DNA from: Delphinus delphis
Lineage: Eukaryota > Chordata > Mammalia > Artiodactyla > Delphinidae
Assembly (NCBI RefSeq): GCF_949987515.2
Contig: NC_082684.1
Coordinates: forward strand, 19,459,701 to 19,523,700
Direction: 5' to 3'
Length of the DNA: 64,000 nucleotides
This document shows positions 46,057-57,865 of the stretch, in pieces. Both the position numbers and the translations under genes were made by a program. The first letter of the stretch is position 1, and each line of letters opens with the position of its first letter. The notes beneath the pieces were generated by a model. The model saw nothing but the letters and a program-made list of their open reading frames with translations, ran no database searches and was not told where the DNA came from.

Positions 46057-47461
46057 ATTATGTCCTGGGCATGTAGATCTAAGCCAGTAGGCAAGATCAC
46101 TCCAGTACTAGGAGCCAAATCTAACTCTTGCACCGGGAAATACATAATTTAATGCAACCATATTTTTAGAAAATTTTATTTTAATTCAAGACTGAAATTT
46201 CACAGCATATCACAATATTAAATTTGGGAGGATAAAGAAGCCCTGAATTTTGGATAGGAATGAATTCTGGAAAGCAAGGAAAGTAGTTACTTTTTACAAG
46301 TGAGTAGTTAGCATCTACTATCCATTTTTGGTACTAAAGTGATTACATTCTCATTTTATACCAAAGCGGGTCTAAATGTCTTGATGATTCATTTCAAACC
46401 TTGTATTAGCATTTGTGGTTAATCCCTCTGACACTGGAAAGTTTTTGCTTGATTTCCCTACTGGGTTGTGGGTTCTGTGTTTCCTATTGCTGTATAATGT
46501 GAGTTGTCAACTGTTATATTTGGGGGTGAAAGTAGGGAATAAAAGATGGAAAATGAGCTGACAAGTGTCCTTTTTCTGAAGGATTAGGCAATGGAGAAAT
46601 TCCGGTGAAAAGAATAAAAAATCTCTCCAAGGAATTAATAATCCACTAGCCATGTTCTACTGCCTCAAATCATAGGAAAGCTGTTTATTTCCAGGTACAG
46701 ACAGATGGTGAAAATGATTAAAATTTACCACATCACATTGAGAACCATTAGAAACAAATACACGGGAGAACCAAAGCCCCTTGGGGAAACCCAAGAACAG
46801 AGTTTTCACACATTAGACACATTAAGCATTTTAATACAAGGCATTTCTCTATAAAATCTCATCATTTTCCCCCAATTTCTTTATACATGCTAAATCATTA
46901 AAGGAATACAAAACAGAGATTTCTAAAACTTCCATGTTAAATATCCATTATATTTAATAATATATATTCACATCTTTAAAATGAACTAAGGTCAGACTGA
47001 TAGAATCAATTTGAAGGTGAAAAATGCAACAGTGTAGCAGATCAACTTCCCCCCAAAGAAAGTCTAAACATCATTCCCAAAGCTCTTGTTTTAAACATAT
47101 GAGGAATAGGCAGAAATATTATTTATTATATCATGACTCAGCCAATACAAAAATTAATTCATCTCTATAAGCCCAGATTCTTCATTTAGAATTTGTACAG
47201 AATAATATACATGTGATGGAATGGCAGTAAGGGATGAATGAGGCAATGGATACAGAGTCCCTGGAAGACTATAGATGACAAATAAATGGAAGTTACTCAG
47301 GTGCATCTTCCTAATAGTTATCAAAATCTTCATTCTTAACATTATGAATTATTATTAAATAAGGGTCTCTAGAGAAGAGGAAGGAGACCACTATGACTCT
47401 GGACTAGATGATACAGGAGGTAAACATTATAGAGTTATTAGAAAATACAGTTTAGATTTAA
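46057..47461. other. No gene recognised
   Basis: Non-repetitive AT-rich DNA between two solo LTRs. Confidence 0.45.
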
Positions 47462-47466
47462 GGAAG

Positions 47467-47840
47467 TGCTATGGTCTGAATTGTGCCTTCCCAAATTCAT
47501 AGGTTGAAGCCTTAACCCCCAGTGTGATTATCACTGGAGACAGGACCTCTGAGGAGGTGATTATTCTTAAAGGAGGCCTTAAGGGTGGGGCCCTAATCTA
47601 TAGGGCTGGTGCCCTAATAAAAGAGGAAGAGATGCCAGAGCTGTCTCCCTCCCTCTGCCAACTGAGGACAGAGTGAGAAGATGGCCATGTGCAAGCCAGG
47701 AAGAAAGACCTCATCAGGAATCAAATTGACCAGCATTTTGATCTTGGACTTCCCAGCCCTCAGAGCTGTGTGAAAATGAATTGTTGTTTCAGTTACCCAG
47801 TCTATGGTGTTTTCTTTGGCAGCCTGAGCTGATTAAAACA
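47467..47840 (+). mobile_element. MaLR-type solo LTR
   Basis: Starts TGCTATGGTCTGAATTGTG, includes 'gatgccagagctgtctcc', 'gtgcaagccaggaagaaaga', 'ttgatcttggacttcccag', 'agttacccagtctatggtg', ends 'ctgattaaaaca'. AGGAAG (47461-47466) and AGGGAG (47840-47845) fit a decayed target duplication. Confidence 0.85.
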
Positions 47841-47845
47841 GGGAG

Positions 47846-49499
47846 CATTAAGAACTAATTGGTATTCTTTTCTTTACATCTATAGAAAGAAGCAAATATA
47901 CAAATATATAGAAAGAGGCAAATACACAAATAAATCACATTGTCTAAAAATAGTAATAAAAATCACTGTGGCCTACTTAAAGAGTCTACTTAAGGGCCCA
48001 ACATTTTCACCTAAGAAATCATGAAAGACTGAAATTTGAATGTGTGCTATACTTCCATTTTTAAGACATAATGCCATAGAAGTTTGTTCTGATCAAGATT
48101 CTTTTATATGCACAAAAAATGCCACCAAAGAAGCATGAGAGTGGTAGTAATAACACCATATTATTTGCGTAAAGTAACATGGTGAGAACAAATGGCTATA
48201 TTTGAAAGCAGTTGGCTGTCAGAGCCATATTAAAGAAAACACAAACAGAATTAATTTATTCAATATTCTTATGCTTCATTAGGCTTTTGATTTAGTCTTT
48301 AACATTGCCAGGAGGCAGGATGGTTTTATCAAGTCTTTTTTTTTTGAAATTATGTGCAAAAGGTTACTAGACCTAAAAGAGTACTTTCACTCTTAATATT
48401 TATTATGGCTTGGAAATAACTACCCTACATACATCTATATTCATATGTATATGTATATATACATAATTGAATGATTATGTGTATGTTTGTGTGCACGTGT
48501 GTGTGCATTTATTTGTATCTTGGCAAAATCAATGTGACTGTGGTAGAAAATATTCCTTATTTTGGTAGAGAATCAATATCATTGACTTATTTTTACTAAA
48601 CGAGTTTCTAATACTAAAACGAATGACACACATTTGTCTGAATACAAGTGTCAAACAAAATGTTCAAGGCAAAAATTAAAATAATTTTTTGCAAGTTTAG
48701 CTTATTATATATATAAATATGGATTAAGAATGAATTTAAAAGCTCACCATGTCATTTATCTTAATCTAATTTAACTTAAATTAAGCTAATGGGTGGTTTT
48801 CAATCCCTAGCTTTATATAACTTGCATGAGTTTACTATGCTAATTAGATCAAAGGAACAATTCCACCCTCTCACTACCTCAAATAGAAATTCCAACCTAA
48901 ATTGGTCATGCAAATTCCTATTATTTTCCCCTCTGGTAACATACTTGGGTTGTTATCATTGTTGTACATTTGAAATTAAGCCACCCATTTTTTGAAGGCC
49001 AATTGCTTATCTGAAATATGCTCTTTGTATGTAGAAAACACACATTAAGGTGTCACAATCACTTTGATCATGTGTCAGCTATAGAACCATGTTAGATTTG
49101 GGGGTTAGGTGTTTGCCTACTCAAAAAGACTGTGGGACCCTCTAGTGTTTGTGGTCTGGTCATTTTTGAATTCCAAGAATATAGCAGAATACCCAAAAGG
49201 AAAATTTGACAAAATATATTGAATTGAATAAAAAGAATCAATTACTTTGAAAAAAATTCTATTCCTTTTCTGAGATCCTGCATTGAAAAACATTTGTAAA
49301 GCAATTGATATGCAGATATTTCTAGGACCATAGTTAAGCTCACCGAATGATTGTTGGAGACACTCATGAATAAGATACGCTAAGAATGTTTCTCAACAGG
49401 GTGTCCCCATGTGCCCTCTATGACAATTTTTTTAAGTGACTGCTGATTATTTTAATTATATAAGGATATAATATCCCAAATCATCTAAGATTTTAGTGT
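47846..49499. other. No gene; TA/TG-rich run at about 48430-48515
   Basis: AT-rich, mostly non-repetitive DNA with a low-complexity stretch. Frames are short and unrecognisable. Confidence 0.45.
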
Positions 49500-50015
49500 C
49501 TGAGTGAATGGGAAACCCTCTTGTGCATGGCTTGAGTACCCCTTGACCTCATATCTTATTCCAGCCACTGATGCTGTGGACAGTTTCACACAGTCTTTGA
49601 GCAGCTTGGCTCTCGTGTAATCAGAGCCTTCCAAACACACAGCAGGTCCTCTGACTTTCTGCCCAGAGATCTTCTGACGCTGAGTGTGTGCCCCATGAAG
49701 GATTTGGCAATCTTACAGGCACAATCCTTACTTGTTGGAGGATGAACCAATGGATGAATGGTTTCCCATTTTTACTTCTGAGCTGGATGGTTCTGAAACC
49801 CACCAGAAATCTTCTTAGAGCTCTCTGGGATCAAGCAAACAATATTCCCTTGAGGTGGCCAATTCAATAACATATGTTTGAATGAACTTTCACATGTATT
49901 CTCTCTGCTCCAAGGTCCTTTATTCTGACTCCCTAAAATCACACTTCCAAATAAACCATTCATATGCTAGCTTTTGTCTTAGAGTCTGCTTCAGAAAAAA
50001 AACTAAGACATTGAA
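49500..50015 (+). mobile_element. Probable MLT1-like LTR
   Basis: The end 'cacacttccaaataaaccat ... tgtcttagagtctgcttcag ... aactaagaca' follows the end of old MLT1-type LTRs. The upstream part is less certain and the left limit is approximate. Three 60-codon frames within it are chance. Confidence 0.5.
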
Positions 50016-50121
50016 TCTCCTTATTTAAAATACTCCTGGTTGCCAAATTGTTCTGTCAAATTGCAGAGGGTTCCACTGCTGGCTGTTTTTTAAGGAAAAA
50101 AGAAAAACTGATCAGAAAAGA

Positions 50122-50710
50122 TATGTGGAGCCCTATGCTCATTGCAACTTTATTTACAATAGCCAAGATATTAAAGCAACCTAAGTGCCTATCAATACAT
50201 GAATAGATAGAGAAGATGTGGTATATAGATACAATGAAATACTACTCAGCCAGAAAAAGGAATGAAATTTTGCCATTTGTGACCACAGGGATGGACCTAG
50301 AGGGTGTTATACTAAGTGAAATAAGTCAGGCAGAGAAAGACAAACACTGTGTGATTTTATTTATCTGTGGAATCTAAAAATTAAAACAAATGAATAAACA
50401 CAGCAAAACAGAAACAATTATAAATACAGAGAACAAACAGGTGGTTGCCAGAAGGGGCAGGGAGAGGATTTAATGTAGGAAGATTAAGAGGTAAAAACTC
50501 CAGTTGCAAAATAAACGAGTCATAAGATGTATGAAGTGTACAGTGTGGGGAATATATTCAATAACCATGTAATATCTTTATATGGTGACATATGATAACT
50601 AGACATTGTGGTGATCGATTTGAAAGGTATAGAAATATTGAATCACTATGTTGTGCACCAGGAACTAACAGAATTTTTATAAGTCAGTTATACTTTAAAA
50701 ACAAACAAAT
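50122..50710 (+). mobile_element. 5'-truncated L1 3' UTR
   Basis: Sense L1: 'ctcattgcaactttatttac', 'actactcagccagaaaaagg', 'agtgaaataagtcaggcag', 'gttgtgcaccaggaactaac', A-rich tail. AAACTGATCAGAAAAGA (50105-50121) and AAACTGATAGAAAAAGA (50711-50727) agree at 14 of 17 positions and form the duplication. Confidence 0.85.
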
Positions 50711-51095
50711 AAACTGATAGAAAAAGAGATCAGATTTGTGGTTACCAGAGCAGGGGGAAGAGGGAGATAGAATTGGATGAAGGTGGTCAAAAGGTACAAA
50801 CTTCTAGTTATAAGATAAATAAGTATTAGAGATGTAATGTACAACATGATAAATATAATTAACACTGCTGTATGTTACATAAAAAAGTTAAGAGAGTAAA
50901 TCCTAAGTGTTCTAATCATAAGGAAAAATATTTTATTTTTCCCTTTTGTATCTATATGAGATGATGGGTGTTCACTAAACTTATTGTGGTAATCATTTCA
51001 TGATGTATTTAAGTCAAAACATTATGCTTTACATTATAAACTTCTACAGTGCTGTATGTCAATTATATCTCAAAACTGAAAGAAAAATAAATAAA
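50711..51095 (+). repeat. Older L1M 3' UTR
   Basis: 'cagatttgtggttaccagag', 'acatgataaatataattaac', 'gagatgatgggtgttcacta', 'gctgtatgtcaattatatct' and an A-rich end near 51095 mark an L1M 3' UTR of another subfamily, in the same orientation as the L1 just upstream. Confidence 0.75.
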
Positions 51096-51999
51096 TAATA
51101 GACTTGCTATACTAATGATAATATCTAGGAAAGTCACTGAAAGTATGATTTGATAGCATATTTGAATTAAAATTGCCCAGGAATTTGAATACAAACAGGT
51201 GATGGGGAAATTGCATCATCCCTAGGGCTACATAATAAATACAAAACAAATTCAAGAGTCCCTCTAACTATAAAGCTACTACCACATTCATACATAGGCA
51301 GCAATTTAAACTCTGCAAAATAGGTCCTCCTCTAATTAAATTAATGTTATTAATTTGAAATGTATTGGCTTTGTAGTTTAGCTTGTAGCTAATATTTATA
51401 TTTCTCTTTGGTTTTTGGTTATGTAACAACTATAAGTGTAAGGGATTTAAAACTAGATCCATAACAGTATATTAAAATGATTTAACTAGGGGCTTATGAG
51501 TAGATTCCCCCCAAAATGGATCCATATATTATTCAACTTTCAGAAACAGTGTTCAAAGGTGAGGACCTAACTTCCCTTGAGATTATTTATCACTATTAAT
51601 AGAAATTCAGGAAGCAGTTTCATCAGTGAATGTAATCAAAGACTATCACTTTATATTACAATATAGCATTTACTTTTATTAAAAAATGCAATAATTTAGT
51701 CCCCACAGCTTTCTCCAAGTTTTCTCAAAGAGTAAGATGACAATGCACGTGAATTCTAAAGTCTATCCACCTCAGCGATGTCTGTATTCACTCAAGACCA
51801 AGGTAACCCAACAGCTGTTTCTGCTTTAAAGGTCACTGAGAATTTATAAACAGTTTCTTCTTCTCTGTTTTCCTTAAGCTTAAATAGCCATATAGTCAAA
51901 ATAAAATAAAACAAAACAAGTTTAAGCCTCATGAGGAAATAAATCTAAAGATAATAAATATCTAGAGAATACAGTCTTCTACATTAGGTCCTTTGGTAA
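51096..51999. other. No gene recognised
   Basis: AT-rich, non-repetitive; no frame of note. Confidence 0.45.
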
Positions 52000-52225
52000 T
52001 AACTGGAGAGACCTATGGTAGGCTTTGTAGTCACACAAACCTGGGTTCAAAGCCATTCTGCCACTTCCGGTCTGTATGACGTATACGGCCTTAGGAAAAC
52101 TACTTATCATTTTTGAGTCTCAGTTTATTGACCCAGAGAGTATGGTAAAATAATATTAATTTAAGTAATGCATACAAATATCTATTTTTTTATACAGAGT
52201 CTGGAATGTATAGAATATTGGAAGA
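52000..52225 (+). repeat. MIR SINE
   Basis: 'cacacaaacctgggttcaaa', 'attctgccacttccggtctg', 'gagtctcagtttattgac' and 'aagtaatgcatacaaatat' in sense MIR order. Confidence 0.75.
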
Positions 52226-52304
52226 ACTGAAATAAATAAATAAATAACTTTTTTTTATGTGGACCATTATTAAAGTCTTTACTGAATTTGTTACAATATT
52301 GCTT

Positions 52305-52402
52305 CTATTTTATGTTTTTTGGTTTTTTGGCCATGAGGCACATGGGATCTTAGTTCCCCAACCGGGGATAGAACCCATACCCCCTGCATTGGAAGGTGCA
52401 GT
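52305..52402 (-). mobile_element. CHR-type SINE, truncated, old
   Basis: T-rich tail ('gttttttggttttttggcc') at the left, then 'acatgggatcttagttcccc', 'aaccggggatagaacccata' and 'ccccctgcattggaaggtgc': the antisense body of a tRNA-derived CHR-1-like SINE including its B-box region. The 5' part with the A-box is missing; a microsatellite takes its place. Confidence 0.8.
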
Positions 52403-52438
52403 CTCTCTCTCTCTCTATATATATATATATACACACAA
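52401..52438. repeat. Compound (TC)n(TA)n(CA)n microsatellite
   Basis: TC run to 52416, TA run to 52430, then ACACACAC; it abuts the broken end of the SINE. Confidence 0.95.
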
Positions 52439-53343
52439 CTATTTAAGTGTCATATATATGCACACGAAAGGGATATAAGAAAATCTCCCAAAGGTAAGGT
52501 AGGTTCTTCTTACCAGATGAAGAGGGAGTGCCTGGCAAGGCCAAAATTATAAATGCGTATATGGCTCTAAACCCTGCTATTGTCGCACGCTCATGAATTT
52601 AAAGCCAGAAAGTGAATCAAAGACCTATCTGAAGAAATATGTTGCATAAATGGGGTGATATCCTGTACAGCTGGTGATATTAATAATTAGCTGTGTGACC
52701 TCTGTATCTATCCACTGCAGCATTTTTCCGACAGAGTACAGCATCAGGGTGCCCCTTAACTCCTAATAAAGCCTAGGGACACACTTCATTCATTGGTCAC
52801 TGTCAGTAACCTAGTAACTGATACCAGGAATAGCAGTTACCTCTGTATTCATCTTAACTCTTGTTAAACTTCAATATTTTTTTCAGGTTTTATTCCTACC
52901 ACTGAAACCTCTTTGGTAAGTATATTTAAAAGTGTGATTTTTTTCTTCCTCTTTTTCCCTTCATTTTCTATATGACAGAAGCTGAAAAGAGCCATGAAAT
53001 TCAATTATTCTGATTCTTCATGGCCCATCTATGTGAAACAAGCCACATAGCTGAAACAGAAACATCAAGTATTCCCAGTTGTGTGGCATCAAACAATACT
53101 TTGTGGAATCAGTCTCAGGAGGATCAGATGTCTCAGTCTCACTTATTCTTGTCGTGTGTTCCAAGCCAAAAACACACAGGGGAAAATCTCAGTGTTATGG
53201 TCCAAAGTGTGTCTGAAATTTCCTGGCACTGCTGTCTAAAATCACTAAGGTCAGATGCATAGGTCATCAGAGATCCATTCCATTGGATTCTGTTCACTCA
53301 AGCCATATGATTAAGAGACCAAATCAAGATGGATGCTGAAAGC
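52439..53343. other. No gene recognised
   Basis: Non-repetitive DNA. An 80-codon plus frame (53020-53262) shows no motif. Confidence 0.45.
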
Positions 53344-53364
53344 TTTTTTTTTTTTTTTTTTTTT
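53344..53364. repeat. T-run of about 21 bases
   Basis: Uninterrupted T tract. It could be the poly-A tail of a minus-strand retrocopy to its right, but I recognise nothing there. Confidence 0.9.
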
Positions 53365-54725
53365 GCTACTAACAGATGTTTAAGCACTCACAGAAAATGC
53401 AGGCTTTAAAATTCAGTTCCATTGGATGGAGATATAAATATTATGTAATACTTAGTTTTGATGAGAGTAAATTCTTAGGCAATTAGAGAAGCATTCAGAG
53501 TATATTAGTATATTATAAAACTTTCTATAATTTTATGTTTTTAATTTTAATTTTTAAAGCTTTGTGTTTTTTCTTTTCTTTTCTTTTGTTTTTAATTCAC
53601 TTTCTGAAGATAGGAAACTAGTTTGAATTCTCTCAAAGCAGAGGATTCTAAGAGTTTATTTGGGAGACGATCCAAAGGACTCGCCAGTAGGAGGTCAGAT
53701 GAATGAGACAGAATGGGATGCCAATTAAGGGAGAGTTATTAAGCACATCACTGGTAGAGACAACTGGAGTTTAACACCAATAGAGAGTCAGAGCCGAGTG
53801 TAATACAGTTATACACCTGAGGTTTGGAGAGGATGTTATTATCCACCAACTGCCTCTTTCACTGGTTAATGACTTATCCTGGGGGTTCCAATTCCCAGCA
53901 CTTTCCTCAGCCCTACCCTGGGCAGAGCCAGCTCTGATGGCTAGAGAATGCCCTCAGGCACAAAAACAGGAGATTTTGCTAGTTGAAATCAAATCAGTTG
54001 GTTTAGGGGATACAGGCAGGGCAATGAAAGTGTCTGCTACAGAGATATATCAACATTTCCATTTTTCATATGTAGAAACTAGGGCAAAGATTTTATGTGG
54101 TATTTATCTCAAGAATACAAAGTCGATTGGGCTAATTGTCATAGAAAACATGCTAATGCCTATTAAAATTGAAACAACAAATTAAACTAATTTAGTTTGT
54201 GTCCTTAATCCCCAAATCTTTAACAAGATAACAGAAAGATACTTATGCTCATTCCTTCTCTCCATTGCCCATAGTGACTGGTCACACACTAAACCAGCAA
54301 TGCTATGAGAACCCTTCAGAAAACTGTAAATGAGTAGCATTTCATAATTTCAATTTAGTGTTTGGAAGCTGAAAGAATCACACCTACATTACATTTCTGA
54401 TGATACCTTTACTATCTAATTGCAGGCTAGTTCACCTGAACTCAGACCAGGTATGCAATTTTAATTCCAGTGGAGTGTATATTCTATTACCTTATATTTT
54501 ATTAGCTTCTATTGAGTGCTAGCAATCTAAAATATGAATGTGATTTTTTTCTTTATCTATGTAGGGAAATTAACTTGAGAAGGAAATGCTGCTCTCTGTA
54601 ATATAAATGTTATCTAGATAGAAATTTATTCATAAAACGATTTTTAATCAATTATTATTATTTTTTTAATCAATTATTTTTGACAACCCAATTTTTAATA
54701 TCATTTTCCATGATATACTATATAT
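53365..54725. other. No gene recognised; T-rich (TTTTC)n run near 53570
   Basis: Mostly non-repetitive. An 82-codon plus frame (53937-54185) has no motif. 'aatcaattatt' is duplicated at about 54645 and 54668. Confidence 0.45.
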
Positions 54726-54872
54726 TTTTTTCTTTTTTAACTTACTTTTTAAACTTTTTTAATAAAAATTTTCAAACATACACCTAACTTGGAAGAAGTA
54801 TATGTGTACTCCAATATACCCATGGTCTATATTCTATAATTAACATTTGACTACATTTGCTTTATCAAATAA
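54726..54872 (-). repeat. Possible L1/HAL1-type 3' end
   Basis: T-rich start and 'ttttcaaacatacacctaac', 'tgtgtactccaatatacc', 'aattaacatttgactacatt' resemble an old antisense L1/HAL1 3' UTR, similar to 8806-8960. Confidence 0.4.
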
Positions 54873-54874
54873 AT

Positions 54875-55383
54875 CTTTTAGTTTCCTATTAGTGCTACAA
54901 TAAATTACCACAAATTCAGTGGCTTAAAACAACACAAATTTATTATCTTATACATTTGGAGTTCAGAAGACTAAAATGAGTTTCACTGAGATAAAATCAA
55001 GGTGTTAGTGGGACCGTATTCTCATTGACCAGATGTGTTCCTGGAGGTTCTAGGGAATAATCCATTCCTTGCTTTTCTAGCTACCAGAGGTCACTTGCAT
55101 TCTTTAGTTTGTGGTTCCTTTCTCCTTCTTTAAATCCACTAGCAAAGCATCTTATCTTTTTCTGATTCTGATCCCTGGTTCCCTTGTTATACTCCTTCTC
55201 TGACTCTTCTGCCTTTTCCTTCCATCTTTTAAAGACTCTTTAAAAGATGACAGAAGATAATATTTGACGCAGGATAACCAGAATAATTTTCCTACTTTTG
55301 GATCCATGAGTTGATGACACCTACAAAACCCCATTGCCATGTAAGTTGATACTTACAGTTTCACATTATTCTGCCTTCCACGC
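54875..55383 (-). mobile_element. MaLR-type (MLT1-like) solo LTR, antisense
   Basis: Plus strand shows 'ttagtttcctattagtgcta', 'caataaattaccacaaattc', 'agtggcttaaaacaacacaa', 'ggttctagggaataatccat' and, at the right end, 'attattctgccttccac': the reverse complement of a common mammalian LTR from 3' to 5' end. Confidence 0.75.
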
Positions 55384-56061
55384 CATCTATCCTCTGTCCA
55401 TCCCTCCTTTCATTCACCAATCTATCTTTTATTTGTTTCTTTCAGACTGCTTATTCCAAAGGGTCACTCTCTATTGAGTTCTCAGTCAAGTTTTCTGTAT
55501 CTTTAAACTTCATTTAAAGAAAAATATATTTTACAAGTTCCTCATATTTTTTTAGGAATTTGTGTGAATGCTTAAACAGTTCTGCTGCTCTATGCATGTA
55601 TTTATACTAATCTTCTTAGTGTATCAACACAGGATGCCGAATTATGGATATTTTTATGTTTGTTCTGAATTTTTTTTTTCATTTTGCTGCTTTATATAAA
55701 TATTTTGCTCTCAAAAAGCCCATGTTGAATTCTTCTCACAACACTGGTTGAGAAATAGAGAAATGAAATCCATGTTCCAATAAGGTGTTTTATTCCTATG
55801 GGCCAAGTTTAGCAGCAGCGTGGTTCATTGGCTGTATATATCCAAACTGATATAAATCATCTTTTAATAAAGTGAAGATATTCTTCCCCAAGGTGAGCAT
55901 GTTTCTATAGAAATATAAAGTGGTGAATGATTCAATTATTATTTAGATTTGTCTCTACAATATGATATCAACTTTGAATTTACAAATTCATATTATACTA
56001 CCTAATGAAGTAGAATTCCCCACACTTCCACTCAAAAAGTAACAAAGGCAAATGGTATAAC
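55384..56061. other. No gene recognised
   Basis: AT-rich, non-repetitive. Confidence 0.45.
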
Positions 56062-56240
56062 ATTAATTGACACATATTGAGTACCGAATATGTATGTGCC
56101 AGATGCTGCATCATTTAGTATTATCACCCCTTTTCTATAGATGAGGCAAAAAATCATAGATTGAGTAAAATACTCATGGTCATATAGCTAATGTGCAGTG
56201 AGACTAAGATCGAAACAATCCTTCTGAACATTGTGCCTGG
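56062..56240 (-). repeat. MIR SINE
   Basis: 'acatattgagtaccgaatat', 'tgtgccagatgctgcatca', 'ctatagatgaggcaaaaaat' and 'ggtcatatagctaatgtgc' in antisense MIR order. Confidence 0.7.
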
Positions 56241-56329
56241 GGCTCAGATAGAGACAGGAAACAAAGAAGACATCTAATTCAGTCTGGAGAGAATAAACAG
56301 AGGCTTTCCAACGGAGGTAACTCTTCTCT

Positions 56330-56925
56330 CAATTACACTATACAGTGTTAACAACTGCCGTCACCATGTTTTACATTAGCTCCTCAGATCATATTCATCT
56401 CATAGATGAAAGTTTGTGCTCTCTTAATAAACTCTCTCTGTTTCCCTCACCCCCCAGCCCTTGGAAACTACTTCTCTCTATGAGTTTGACCTCTTTTTTT
56501 TTCTTTTCTTTTCTTTACTTTTTTTTTTTTTTAAGATTCCCCATATCAATGATATCATGCAGTGTTTCTCTTTCTTTGTCTGACTTATTTCATTTAGCAT
56601 AATGCCCTCAGGGTCTATATATGCTGTTGCAAATGAAAGGATTTTATTCTTTCTCATGGCTGAATAATATTCCATTGTGTATATATATATCACATATTTT
56701 CTATCCATTCATCTGTTGGCGGATACTTAGGTTGTTTCCGTATCTTGTCTATTGTGAACAATGCTAGAACGCACATGTGAGTGCAGATATCTCTTTGATA
56801 TTCTGTTTTCATTTCCTTTGGATGTATACTCAGAAATGGGATTTCTGGATCATATTGTAGTTTTATTTTTAATTTTCTGAGGAAATTTCATGCTATTTTC
56901 CACAGTGGCTGTACTCAGTGGAGGT
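56330..56925 (-). mobile_element. L1 3' UTR (L1MA/L1PB-like)
   Basis: Antisense: 'gtcaccatgttttacattag', 'ctatgagtttgacctctttt', 'atttagcataatgccctcag', 'ctgaataatattccattgtg', 'aacaatgctagaacgcaca', 'gaaatgggatttctggatca', 'cacagtggctgtactc'. The minus-strand frame 56478-56708 (residues WGILKK... to MDRKYV... order reversed) is the ORF2 tail/3' UTR remnant. No active frame. Confidence 0.85.
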
Positions 56926-57020
56926 GACTTTAAGAGCATGGCAGAGAGTCAGTCAATAGTAGAAATCAGAGTAGAGTCTTCCAGACCAAGAAAACAGAAT
57001 GAAAAAAAAAAAAACTGGAG

Positions 57021-57248
57021 CTGTGTTTCTCAAGGGAGGTTTATTTTGCTCCTCCCCCAACCCCAGTCAAGGGGCATTTGGTAATGTTTGGAGACACTTT
57101 TTCTTGTCCCAACCATGCATGGTTGCTGCTGGCGTTCAGTGCATGGGGCCAGGGATGCTGCTCTCTACCCCGTGATGCTCAGGGCAGTGCCCACAACAAA
57201 AAAGTATCTGGTCCAAAATGTCAGTAGTGCTGAGGTTGAGAAACTCTA
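57021..57248 (+). mobile_element. MER20 (hAT-Charlie), sense
   Basis: Full-length-like MER20: starts CTGTGTTTCTCAAGGGAGG, includes 'ggcatttggtaatgtttgga', 'ggccagggatgctgctctct', 'caaaatgtcagtagtgctga' and ends 'ggttgagaaactct'. Flanks AACTGGAG and TCCTAGAG agree at 5 of 8, a weak target duplication. Confidence 0.88.
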
Positions 57249-57572
57249 TCCTAGAGTGTGTACAAATGCCTGAAAGTTGGCATATGCAGGAGATTCAGGA
57301 GTAGTGTTAGAACAGAAGAATGAGGTGTAAAGTGGGAGATATGACAGTGGTAATGCAGGCATGTGCTACCCTTGAATCATTTTATAAGTTAGGCAAAGGA
57401 ATTTGGACTTCATCCTCCATGTAATGGGGAGTCAAGGAAGAATTTTTTTATAGTGGATGACTTGACAAACCTGTATATCTTATAGGAGGGGTTGGCTTAT
57501 GAGAACAAAATGAGATAATTCTTATAAAAATGGTTCATAAAATTCTATATACATTTTAGGCATTATTATTTC
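57249..57572. other. No feature recognised
   Basis: The words 'taagttaggcaaaggaattt', 'ggacttcatcctccatgtaa' near 57390-57430 recall an antisense L2 but are too few to call. Confidence 0.4.
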
Positions 57573-57580
57573 ATATAAGT

Positions 57581-57857
57581 CAGCGGTCCTTAACTATTTT
57601 GGCACCAGGGACCCTTTTCATGGAAGACAATTTTTCCATGGCAGCGGGGGTGGGGAGATGGATCAGGCGGTAATGTGAGCAATGGGGAGCGATGGGGAGC
57701 AATAGGGAGTGATGGGGAGCGATGGAGAGCGATGGAGAGCGATGGGGAGTGGCAGAAGAAGCTTCGCTGGCTGGCCGCTCACCTCTTGCTGTGCGACCTG
57801 GTTCCTAACAGGCCAAGGACCGGTACCGAACCATGACCTGGGTGTTGGGGACTCCTG
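57581..57857 (+). mobile_element. hAT-type non-autonomous DNA transposon with perfect target duplication
   Basis: Termini CAGCGGTCCTTAAC and GTTGGGGACTCCTG are imperfect inverted repeats. ATATAAGT at 57573-57580 and 57858-57865 is a perfect 8-bp target duplication, diagnostic of hAT insertion. The arms ('ggcaccagggacccttttca', 'gaagacaatttttccatggc', 'gttcctaacaggccaaggac') belong to a common mammalian MER-type element. It codes for nothing. The 75-codon minus frame arises from the internal tandem repeat. Confidence 0.88.
57681..57750 (+). repeat. 10-bp tandem repeat, 7 units, inside the hAT element
   Basis: Units of the form GATGGGGAGC (variants AATGGGGAGC, AATAGGGAGT, GATGGAGAGC, GATGGGGAGT) in exact 10-base register, with a weaker unit before them. 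The related elements I know carry this decamer once. Confidence 0.95.
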
Positions 57858-57865
57858 ATATAAGT

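Noticed and set aside
43618..54170. Shared 16-mer CTAATGCCTATTAAAA at about 43619 and 54154
   Set aside because: The match does not extend beyond the word on either side; probably coincidence or a trace of an old repeat too short to name.
57681..57750. CRISPR-like array of short repeats
   Set aside because: Units are directly adjacent without spacers and lie in a mammalian DNA transposon; this is a minisatellite.
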